This document shows positions 1-9,200 of a DNA stretch of 64,000 bases, piece by piece (position 1 is the stretch's first letter; each line of letters begins with the position of its first letter). Made by a program: the position numbers and the translations under genes. Source of the stretch: Erythrocercus mccallii (taxonomy: Eukaryota > Chordata > Aves > Passeriformes > Dicruridae); the NCBI GenBank assembly GCA_013397435.1, contig VZRG01000348.1, forward strand, positions 1 to 64,000. Direction: 5' to 3'. Under the pieces are notes generated by a model. The model ran no database searches and had not been told where the DNA came from. It saw nothing but the letters and a program-made list of their open reading frames with translations.

Positions 1-1601
1 CAAATGAAAGAAAACCAAAAGACATTTCTGAAAAACTGCTAGCATAATGGTGACACTGTTGGGTTTAACACTTCAGTCTGTCTTCTACCACCTTCATGTA
101 CTTATTGACTAAAAAAACATGATCAGAATGCAACAGTGTTGGAACTTGTCTTCTAGCACTCCTGTAAGACAAGCTGCTACTCATTACAGTTCTCTGGCAT
201 CTTAGAAAGATGTGATGAAAGTCACTATGGCAGTCAACACCTTATGATCAACATAATCAGAGACTGCTGATAGAGTTAGGATTTTCAATATTAAGAAAAT
301 AATCCAGCCTCTCCTAGCAACCCATTTTATTTAAAAAAAAATATTAATAAAGTCTGGCCATTGGTATTACTCCTGATTTAAGTTATAGCACCAAGAAGGT
401 ATTTAAAAAGTGCTTCACTTTCCATTGCTATGGCATTTTCCCACTTTGTGTTTAGTGCCTTATTTTGCCTCCTCACCCTAATCTCAGTTTTTCTAGTATT
501 TTCTGTCCTGCTCCACATTCCCAAGGCAGGTTATTTATCTTAAAAGTTACTTCTTCCATTAATGTAGCTTCTTAGACAGGATGTTCTTTGGAAGAAGCAC
601 CAGTCTTCCTGGCCACTTGCAAACCTGCATCACAAGAGGTCCTGAACACATTGAGGACTTTCCTTAATTAACATAATTAATAATAATCATCATCATAATT
701 AATATCAAACCAGCACATTTAAAAATTTATGTTTCAATCAATTCAGCCTGTACACACAATGGTCTCAACTTCTCTGCACACACTGTCAAAGAAATGAAAA
801 TAATCACATGCACATACTGTAAGACCAGGCAGTGGTCATTTGCTTGACAAGGTGAAGGTGAGAGAATACATGTAGTTGGAACTGGTGAAAATGGGAAAAA
901 ACATGCCGTTTTCTTCCTCTAACTGCACAGAACTGGTGCACAAGATTCAAAGGTTGACCACCCTTCGGCAGGCCTGAGCGGATCTCACCATGCATTAATG
1001 CTTTGAAGGAAAGCCACCAAGGCCAAAAGCACCTCAGGTTCAATTCTAAGAGCCACAACATTGCTGAATATCCCTTATTCCACCATACTCGTTCGCCTAA
1101 AGTGTCTCTTGGCTGTCAAAGAGGATTTAAACACACCACAGAATCACAACTGGTTCAACCTTAGTGAAGCCAATACTTTTAAAAAGAGAATCTAAGGCAG
1201 GATGAAGTCTAGGTTTGTGGAAAAAAGACATACCTAAGAACAAATATTAATTATTTCCATATAATAAACAGTCTAAACTGCAACCACCACTAGTATACCC
1301 ACACTCTACAGTACTCATCTTCCTCAACACAGTGGGAATATACACACTGAACAGACTGTTAAGCACAATTTACCCACACAGTAGTTTCAACGCATAATCA
1401 ATACAACCCACCCCCTCGAGAAAAACAAGTTCTTTAATACAATATATGCATGTGTGCTGAGACCTGAGAAATACTATCTTAATTAGACAGAAGCATCACA
1501 TTGCTTCATTTCACAGAATGGCTGCAACCAGACCTGCAAGTTAGCACAAATCAAACTATCAAGAGAGTCCATTTTTTTAATAAAGTTACAGGCAGTCTTA
1601 C
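1..1601 (-). other. TSC22D1: TSC22D1 intron 1, 5' portion
   Basis: Non-coding DNA immediately downstream (minus strand) of the large TSC22D1 exon. It starts with a donor at 1601 reading GTAAGA and runs past the left edge, so the acceptor and the exons for the TSC box and leucine zipper are not visible. The sequence is AT-rich with no recognisable exon or repeat. In mammals the short TSC22D1 isoforms start from promoters inside this long intron, but no CpG-rich promoter is visible in these 1.6 kb. TTTATT on the plus strand near 327 would read AATAAA on the transcript strand, but nothing else supports a polyadenylation site there. Confidence 0.85.
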
Positions 1602-1606
1602 CTCTC
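1596..1606 (-). other. TSC22D1: 5' splice donor of TSC22D1 exon 1
   Basis: On the minus strand the junction reads GAGAG|GTAAGA, with the last exon base at 1602 and the first intron base at 1601. It matches the vertebrate donor consensus (AG|GTRAG). It leaves two bases (AG) of a split codon; in the mammalian protein the next residue is Ser, which AG+C or AG+T would give. The position coincides exactly with the end of homology to the known long-isoform exon. Confidence 0.93.
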
Positions 1607-4471
1607 ATCCTCACCATCTACAAGAGGCGTTGTCAACGGCAGCACCTTCAATGGGAAGAGGGACGCTGAGGAAGGCATGTTGCTGCTACCGCCATCTGAA
1701 GCGGCCGATGCTCCACCACCGCTCTCAACGCCGGCAGCTTGAGGTAAACCCACCAAGGAAGGTTCTGTAGGGCGTCTGCCATCTTCGATTTGGCTTGCAA
1801 TGGACTGAGCTAGTGACTGTGCAGGGAACTGGGTAGAGCTTAGTGGCATCTGCTGTGGCACACTCTGTGCCACTGGCATACCTATACTTGTTGATATCAA
1901 GGGAGGCTGACTAACACTTTGAGCCAAATTGCCATTCTGCACAGCCGAAGCCTGTGCTATATTCTGTGGCTGTCCCAAACCTACAGAAGCAGAAGGTATG
2001 CCAGGAGGCACAGCTGAACCAGCTTGACTTGGTGCAGGAACAGTGCTAGCAGAGGGTATAGGGCTTACCGCAGGCAGCTGCTGGCCAGTCATCCCTTGGA
2101 CTACAGATTCCACTCCTTGTGCCTGTGGCTGTACAGGTAACAAGGTGTTTTGCTGAGCAATGACCATTTGTTGAGGAAGGCCTGTAGCACTAGCCTGTAA
2201 TCCCTGCTGCATTATTCCTGTCTGCACAGGCTGCACTACTTGGGAAGATGGAGGAGCAGCCGTTGATGGCATAACTGGAGGTGGAATTTGGTTTGTAGCA
2301 GATGGTGGTTGCACCACAGCAGCTACGCTTCCTTGCTGCCCAACATTTAGTATCTGACCACTGGCAGCTACACCTGGTATTGCTGCTGCAGCATGTGCGA
2401 CAGGCTGAGCTGGGGCAGCAGCTGGATGTGCTTGCACTGAAGGCTGCATGCCCTGTGCCTGGGCAACAGGAACCGGCTGGCCAGTTCCTACTCCTGTAGA
2501 ACTTGGCTGCATGGCAGGGGCTGGAGTCTGAAGGATCTGCTGATGTTGAATGTAGTCTGGCATAGCCCCTGTGACAGAGTTTTGGTTCACCGGCTTAACG
2601 TGACCCGCGGCCATCTGCGTAGGAACTGGCTGCTGTTGCTGCTGCTGTTGTCCGTACTGCAACTGCTGCTGCTGCACCACTGGCAAAGTCTGCACAGGCT
2701 GAGCCGGCTGCGAATACGGCAGCTGCTGTTGAGGCATACTCTGAAGGGCAGGTTGCTGGTGGCCCAGAGATGGGGATACACCTAGTATATTAACTGGGGC
2801 TGGCTGAACCCCAGTAACAGTGGTTAGACTGGCCTGTGCAGGAGGTTGGACCCCTGGCTTCTGCTGTGGATAGTTTACTTCTTGAGAATGCAGCTGGACT
2901 TGTGCAAGCTGTGATTGAGAAACACTCTGTGGTATACTAGATGCTGGAATTGCTGGAGGAGCAGCACTGCTAAAATCCATCTGCTGCGGACCCACACCTT
3001 GAAATGCTTGCTGCTGTACCACAGTAGGTGCTCCCATTTCTCCACTTCCCACACTTTCTGTATAGTGACTCAGTGTGCTTACATTGCTGCTAACAGAACT
3101 CCCACTGGTGCTCTCCCTTTCAGAAGTCACTTCAAGCGGGTTTTGTTTTATCGTCTCTACTGCTTTGTTTACTGCTACTCCCTCCGAAACTGCAACAGTG
3201 TTCTCTTTATCATAGAATTCAGTGCAAGTCCATCTACCTTTCTTGAAAGGTTCAGAACTAGAATCTAATTTTACAACCCTAAACCTTGACGTGCCAGATG
3301 CAGGCTGCTGCTGGCTTGATCCCGCTGCCATTCCTGCAGCTGGATTAGTAACATTGTTAATGACACTAGAGGAAGCACTCGTACCATTGCCAACACCGCT
3401 CAAGATATTCACATTAGCATTGCTGCTAGTTCCAGACAAAGCATTTATATTACCAGCACTCATGATGTTGCTTAAATTTATAGTACCAAGCACATTGCTT
3501 GCCACACTAGAACTACCACCTCCAATATTATTTAAAGTACTAGTTCCAGCAGCAGGACTTATACCTAAATTGCCAGGAGTACTTGTAGGGCGGATATTAG
3601 ACACGGCAGATGCCGGGGAACCAGTGGATGATGCAGCAGAAACTGGTGCAATTGATATAACATTGTCAGAGCTTCCAGTTGTTGATAGTTTTCTAAACGA
3701 TGGACTGGGTGGTGGTCCTCCAGAAACTGGGGCACTACCCACCCCGGGATGCGATGGATGATGGTGTCCATGATGGTGGTGATGAAGATGGTGGTGATGA
3801 TGAACATGATGGGGATGAACACTTCCATTGATTACAACACTCTGCTGTGGGTGATGAGGCAGAGGAGCATGCTGCTGAGGAAGATGAGGCTGGTTTGGAG
3901 AAACAGCCCCAGGAGTCTCTGCCTCTTGGAAGTTATTTAGAGTCTCTTCAGAAGAACTCCTCTCCGGTTCTCCCAAGTCAGTGGCTCTGGATAAAGACAC
4001 ATCCAAGATTTCTGAAGATGACAGGTCTTCAGTGTGAGATTCATCCAGGTCATCGTAGCTTTCCGTATCCTCAGCTATGCTGTTATTAGAGCTCATACTA
4101 GCTGATATTTGAGCAGGGGTCACACTGGTAATTTGAAAGCCACTTTTCTTTTTCATTTGAGCTCCACTCTGCGCAAGGGGCTGTGGCTGGAGCTGAGACT
4201 GCGAGAGAAGGTTCAGGCTTTGTGGATGAGGTGGTGTCGGCTGTGGACCCGCTGTTGAAGCTGCTGCAGGAGATGGAGGCGGCGGCTGGACCAGCAAAGG
4301 CGGCTGATAATCCTCAGCAGAGAGGGCAGCGCTCCCAACGCCGGTACCTGGTGCAGTGGGAGCAGTAACGCAGCTGCTGCCGCTGCTACTGCTGCTGCCC
4401 CTTCTAGGAAACATCGCCGGGTGCGCCATCTTCCTAGCACTAATGTCTGCGGCTGAGTCAGGCTGGTGCAT
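1602..4471 (-). CDS. TSC22D1: TSC22 domain family protein 1, long isoform, first coding exon (partial: C-terminal TSC box and zipper exons outside window)
   Basis: Encodes 956 residues plus two bases of the next codon. I recognise it as the long TSC22D1 isoform, starting MHQPDSAADISARKMAHPAM. In order: Ser/Pro-rich N-terminus; first conserved TSC22D/Bunched box, about residues 107-182 (KKKSGFQITSVTPAQ then an acidic/serine stretch, EDTESYDDLDESHTEDLSSS); His-rich tract at 219-241; Ser/Gly/Asn-rich linker; second conserved box, about 394-424, with RFRV at 396-399 then KLDSSSEPFKKGRW; then about 500 residues rich in Gln, Pro, Ala and Val, with a seven-Gln run at 608-614. The exon ends in SLFPLKVLPLTTPLVDGEDE, the known junction before the TSC box. 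Long TSC22D proteins are leucine-zipper regulators linked to TGF-beta signalling; they bind NRBP1 (Drosophila Bunched A-Madm) and the WNK-SPAK/OSR1 volume-control network. The start at 4471 has A at -3. Reading past the donor reaches TAA at once, so splicing is required for the full protein. Confidence 0.96.
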
Positions 4472-4526
4472 TGTATCGGGTGTATTTTAAGAGTGCAATC
4501 CGCCGGTATGGAAAGAGACAGACAGA

Positions 4527-4546
4527 CACACACACACACACACACA
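4527..4546. repeat. (CA)10 microsatellite in TSC22D1 5' UTR
   Basis: Uninterrupted (CA)10 on the plus strand, preceded by GACA repeats, about 55 bp upstream of the TSC22D1 start codon. It would read (TG)10 in the mRNA. Confidence 0.9.
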
Positions 4547-4950
4547 GTTAGCTGTGTGCTCAGGGCAGGGCAGACACCACCACGCACAACCCCCCCCCGA
4601 CTCCCGCAGCGCACGGGCTGAGGCGGCTCGGCACCGCCGCTCACCACCAACCCCCTCCCCTCCCCTCCTCCTCCCCTCCGAGACAGGGAGGGGGAAAGCA
4701 CCGGTCCTCCGCCGCCTCTGAATGTGACACTTTCAATCCTCCGCCATTCACTTTCTTTCTCCCTATCACCCTCCCCCCCGCCTCCCTTTGATTTCTACCA
4801 CCACCTCCCCGCTCGGCCGCCCCCCCTTTCCCCAGCCCCCCGACTGCGCCTCTCCCGGGAGGGCAGCCAGCCGGCCGCCCCGGGGGCGAGCCCCTTCCTC
4901 CTCCCCACGGAGGCTCCGCCGGGCGCCGCGGCTCGCCGGCAGCCGGCAGC

Positions 4951-4980
4951 ACCGCCCTCCCTCCCTCCCTCCCTCCCCAC
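4951..4980 (-). other. G-quadruplex-forming repeat in TSC22D1 5' UTR/promoter
   Basis: The plus strand carries five consecutive CCCT units flanked by more C. The minus (transcript) strand therefore has at least five GGG runs separated by single A residues, the tightest and most stable class of G-quadruplex motif. A second G-rich block lies at about 4650-4680 (runs of GGGG and GGAGG). If both are transcribed they sit in the 5' UTR upstream of the start codon. Confidence 0.6.
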
Positions 4981-5378
4981 CTCGGCGGGGCGAGGGCAGC
5001 CGGCCGGCCCGCAGGGCAGCCCGGCGAGGCGGCCGGCGCCCCTCGCCATCACCGCTCTTAGTAGTAGGAGGAGGAGAAAGGCGCGGATACGTACAGGACT
5101 GGCGCACAGCAGGGCGGCAGCGGCAGGCTGAGCCGGGCAGGGACATCCCCGTCAGAGGCAGCCATGGAGCTGAATCATTTTGGGTATCAGAGAGACGGAA
5201 TAAGGACGGAAGAAAAGCAGCTGCAGCAACCCGACAAGAGAGTCCATAAAAAGGAGAGAGAGAGGAAGGGAGGAAGGGGGAGCCAGCCAGGCAGCCTCTC
5301 TCTCCTCCCTGTGTCTGGCTGTCTCTGGAGGAGGCTCCGCTCCGCACGCTCTTCCTTCCCCCTCCGCCGCCTCCTCCC

Positions 5379-5386
5379 CCTTTATA
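5379..5386 (-). promoter_or_regulatory. TATA-like box, TSC22D1 direction
   Basis: Minus strand reads TATAAAGG, a good match to the TATA consensus and the only AT-rich block in this part of the island. It predicts transcription starting near 5350-5356 and a 5' UTR of about 880 nt. Whether it is used is inference, since many CpG-island promoters do not depend on TATA. Confidence 0.4.
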
Positions 5387-5620
5387 ACAGGCGGCACCCG
5401 CTCGTCCTCCGCAGAACCGCGCCTGGAATCCGTCCTCCTCCTCCCGCGTGTGCGTCCGCCCCGTCCTTTCTTCCCTCAGGGTCTACTCCCGGCTTCCCCG
5501 CCGCCGCGGGTCTCTCCCTCCCTGTGCTTGCCCCGTCTCCTCACGGAGCGCTGGAGGAGGCGCCGCGGGGGGGGAGGAGGGGAGCGCTCGCCAAAGGGGA
5601 GGGCGGGCGAGAGACAACGT

Positions 5621-5630
5621 AAGATGGCGG
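5621..5630 (+). promoter_or_regulatory. YY1-type element (AAGATGGCGG)
   Basis: Perfect AAGATGGCGG followed by another CGG. In vertebrate promoters this element usually lies just downstream of the start site, in the sense orientation of the transcript. Its plus orientation therefore suggests a rightward transcript beginning around 5595-5620, divergent from TSC22D1. A donor-like GTAAGA overlaps it at 5619-5624. Confidence 0.5.
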
Positions 5631-6232
5631 CGGCCGCCGCGCACGCGCGCCCCGCCGGCAGACATAAAGCCCGTCTGGCCGGGGCCGGCGGAAATAGGGC
5701 TCGGCTCGCGTGGCGGAAATGGCCGAGCGGCGCCGAGCCCGCGGCGGGCGGGGGCGTCCTGGCTGAGGAGGGGGCGAGGCTACGGCCTTGGCGGCCGGCC
5801 GCCCCCTCCCCGGCCGCGTCGTGTAGCCGCCAGGTGCCCCCTCTCTGCCCGCAGCATGACTGTGCCTCACATGACCCGCCGCCGCTTCCCTCCCCCTCTC
5901 CTCAGCTCCGCTGCAGATTTATTCAAGTTATTCATCACCTTCTCTCTTTCCTCCCCTCCCTCGGTCCAGAATATTCCTGCCCGCTCCTTCCCCCGCGCAT
6001 GGGGAGGAAAGGGGAGTGTGCGCGCATCCCCCTTGCTCGGGGCCGCCTTTCCCTTTGTGCCCGGGGCGGGCGGTTCGCCCCGGTGCCCCGCTCCATCCAT
6101 CCCCGGCGGGGGTCGCCGCCCACCCTGCAGACGCCCTCAGCACCGCCTGTGCCGGGGCAGCGGCGCCGGGAGGTCAGGTGGAATCGTTCATCTGCAGCCA
6201 CATGCGGCGTGTCAGTGGGCGTGCGTGCGTGT

Positions 6233-6235
<3 letters not shown>

Positions 6236-6281
<46 letters not shown>
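6236..6281. repeat. (TG)23 microsatellite at the island edge
   Basis: 46 bp of uninterrupted TG at the outer edge of the CpG island, preceded by interrupted GTGCGTGCGTGT. Its length makes it likely to be polymorphic. Alternating purine-pyrimidine sequence of this kind can adopt Z-DNA. Confidence 0.95.
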
Positions 6282-6282
<1 letters not shown>

Positions 6283-6289
6283 AGGAGCT

Positions 6290-9200
6290 TCTCATGAAAG
6301 CTCCAGACGAACCATACCGAAACAAGAAACCGAATACCGATAGATTAAAAAAAAAACAAACAACAAAACCCCCTACCACCTTACTACACGGGATCGAGGT
6401 GAAATCAACCGACCTTCCTTCACTGTTTCCTCAGAGCCAGACGGCAAAGCTCAACACGCCCACCACAGTGAGGCTACTCCCATCCCGTTCCATCCGATCC
6501 CAATGGAGCTAGCGTCTCCCAGCCACCTGATCTCCAGAGACACTCGATGCACACGTATCTGCCAGATTTTTCTTCACATCCTTGTGCCTGTTGGCTTGCA
6601 CAGAGCTGCCTGAAAGGTATCTCATGCCCCCACCATGGTCCATGGATCCAGCACAATGGATCCCACCATTGGCATCGCTCCACCTCTCCTGGCAGCAGAA
6701 CCCTCTCCAGCTGGACTTTCAGAGCTCAATAGGTGGGGTGACTGGGACAGGTGCACACCCTCTGCCCTGTTTTTCCAGCAGCCTGGTGGTACACAGGATG
6801 TGCACCATGCCTAGAGAGCTGCTCGTATTCCCAACTCCTGGTAGCATGGCCTTGTCTCCAGAGGCATCCATGAGCAGGCAGGAGGTGTCTCAAATAACTG
6901 CTTTGAAATTCGTCTAGCTTGCCTGGAATGGTGAGGTGTTTGCAGGACTTGAAGGGCTCAGGCTGTAATGTTGTAACCTACTGTGGAGTCCATTGGTCAG
7001 GACAATCAACAGGGCTTGGAGAAAAAACAAGCCTTGGCTCTTGCTCCGGTGAATATTTAAGCATATAAGGAAGAGTAGTAGAGCTTTAATGGGAAAAAAA
7101 GTTGTGAGAGTCCAAGGTATTATATCATATAGCTGAGTCATTAGAGAGTTCTTGTGGGAGATGTAAATGTTAGTTCCTTCAGGAAGAGAGGAGATTTGAG
7201 TCTCCCATGTTTAGTGTGTGGCGTTTAATCACCGAGGAACTAAAAAGCTGCTTTTCTTGCTCCATTTTGTAAAAAGGGCAAGGATTCAAGGTCACACATA
7301 GCAAGAGCTTTTGCTGCCTGTTCCTGAATTTCACCCTTCCATCTTGCCTCTCCCTGCTAACCTGGCTTATCTAACTCTCATTTGGTGTGGGGATAGGGGT
7401 GGCTGTTGAGAAAACCCTGCGTTTTGCAGTTTAATTCCTTTTATCTGTAATGCAGGCATTCAGCTCAGGTCTCCAGGTACCTGAAAGGTAGACTTGCAAT
7501 CCTTGCTCCTTCCATAGCTGTACTGCCTTTATACACACGCTAAAGAACAATTGACACATACTTAAATAAGATTCTTCTTTTCCTGAGGGCATGACCATAT
7601 TTTTTTTAAACTGATAATCACACAGAAGCCCATGCTTAAAGAACATACTCCCTGGAAGTGAACTGCCTACATGTAACCTTCGCAGATTTCCGAACAGCAT
7701 CACAGAGGTGCCCACAATCTGTCTGCATCTTGACCTTTGGTGCAACACTGAAATCTTAGATTGTCTTTAATGAGATACATCTCATTTTTGAGATGAGAGC
7801 TCAACACTGAGAGTCAACTGCCGTTAAAAATCCCTGTTCTGTCTGCTTATAACTTTCCCAGAACAATTTCCTTTGAGGACTTGAATCTTCTATGTTGAGT
7901 TGCAGCTCCAAGATGATTTTTTTTGGATGTTTGAACAAAGTCCAACTAGTTTTAAAGCACATAGGCTATGAATACAGATGTGTTGGTTTCTAGACTTAAA
8001 AAATTGTGCAAAAACAGCCTAAAAAGGATTGAACTGTAAAGTTTGTATGCACTTAATCAATATCAGCAAGGCTGAAAAAGAATTAAAAGAGCAGTACTGT
8101 TATTGATTAAATATTTGCTTTGCCCATGCTAATTAACTTATATTCATTTTGAGTAGGTGGGCTGCTTCATAGTACAGTGTGTAAAATGAGTATTTTTTTA
8201 ATTTGGTCCATATAGTTCTCTTCTTATAAAGAGAAACTGAAGAAAAAAATTAAATTTAGATAACAGTGTTAACTTATCTGCATAATGTGGTCACTGATCT
8301 GTTAACAATCAAAATAATGGTCTAGACTAGACAAAGCACATCGGAAGTGGCTTGAAATTAATTTTTTAATGCTGTTCATAAATACAAATGTTTACATGTT
8401 ACACTCATTTTTCTTTCCTTATCTATTTTTTTCAGGTATAAGCTTACTTCTATTTCTTTCATTTTTTTTGTAAGCATTAGTCTAAGCATAAAAATGGAAT
8501 TCTCAGATTAACAATTTTAATTTCTTTTAATATCCACTAGACTATGTGAAATTAAAATTAAACCACTGAAATTTATAATTGTTTTGGATTTTGTTCTTAA
8601 AGGTGGTAAAAGAAATTTCATCTTATACCTAATTTGCAAAACACCAGATAGTTAAAAATTCAGCCTCCACACAACTAACTACGTGTAGAAAGTGAAATTA
8701 CCCAGTAGTTATTCCAAACATGTCTACCTGCTATTTTTTAATTAACTGTATTATCAGCCAGCTGGAACCAGAGTTACTTGTGTCATCAATGGATGGATTC
8801 AGCAGCTTGTTGACCATGGTCACTGTTCGTGACTACAGGACAGACAGTCCTGCAGTCTCATCATTACCTCAGCTGCAGACCAAAGACTGCTGAAGGATTG
8901 CCAGGATAGAGGAATCCCTTTGGACTGCATCTCCTACATACATGAGTCCCAAATGAACAAGCACAGATGAGCTTGATGCAGTCCTCGCTGCCAGGCAGGG
9001 AGGGTGAGTGTCCACAATAACACTTAGCTTTAAAGTCTTCTGATTCAGGCTAGTGCAAAAGAACAAGATCTTCACAGTGTAAATATTTAGAGATCTAAAT
9101 ATATGTATATGTAATGGTTCTTCAGACAGGAAACAACAAGCCTTGTTACCACCACAGATTCTCCAAGGATTCTAAAAGAGGCAGTATTTTAATATTTTTT

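Larger units (their letters stand above)
4472..5350 (-). other. TSC22D1: Probable 5' UTR of the TSC22D1 long isoform
   Basis: GC-rich sequence directly upstream of the start codon on the minus strand. The right-hand limit is an estimate, taken as about 30 bp downstream of the TATA-like box at 5379-5386; a CpG-island promoter may use several start sites. It contains a (TG)10 tract on the transcript strand, G-rich runs and several upstream ATGs, including one at 4701 whose frame overlaps the main start. No splice sites were identified within it. Confidence 0.55.
4560..6215. promoter_or_regulatory. CpG-island promoter of TSC22D1, probably bidirectional
   Basis: Dense CG dinucleotides and GC boxes stand out sharply from the AT-rich flanks. 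The island spans the 5' end of TSC22D1 and continues about 0.9 kb beyond the putative start site. It contains a TATA-like box on the minus strand, a YY1-type AAGATGGCGG element on the plus strand, GGGCGGG and GGGGAGG Sp/KLF-type motifs, and long C/CT runs. Human TSC22D1 has a head-to-head antisense RNA (TSC22D1-AS1), which fits the two-sided architecture, but I see no exon structure that proves a transcript here. The open frames in this island in all directions are explained by low stop-codon frequency in GC-rich DNA. Confidence 0.85.

Noticed and set aside
1511..1530. CACAGAATGG as a reverse CR1 tail in intron 1
   Set aside because: Only the first ten bases resemble CR1; the sequence after it (CTGCAACCAGACC) does not follow the element.
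3222..3761. 179-codon plus-strand frame antisense to TSC22D1
   Set aside because: Shadow of the real exon on the opposite strand; its composition mirrors the Ser/Ala/Asn-rich linker codons.
4766..5347. 193-codon minus-strand frame in the TSC22D1 promoter/5' UTR
   Set aside because: Low-complexity Gly/Arg-rich translation of the CpG island with no family character; at most an upstream ORF.
5867..5874. TCACATGA M-box-like site in the promoter
   Set aside because: An isolated eight-base match without further evidence; not enough to call regulation.
5448..6512. 354-codon plus-strand open frame across the CpG island, and an overlapping 297-codon frame
   Set aside because: Both run through GC-rich promoter DNA and the TG microsatellite (giving a Cys-Val run). 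Composition is Arg/Pro/Ser-rich low complexity, and many overlapping frames are open here on both strands, as expected from few stop codons.
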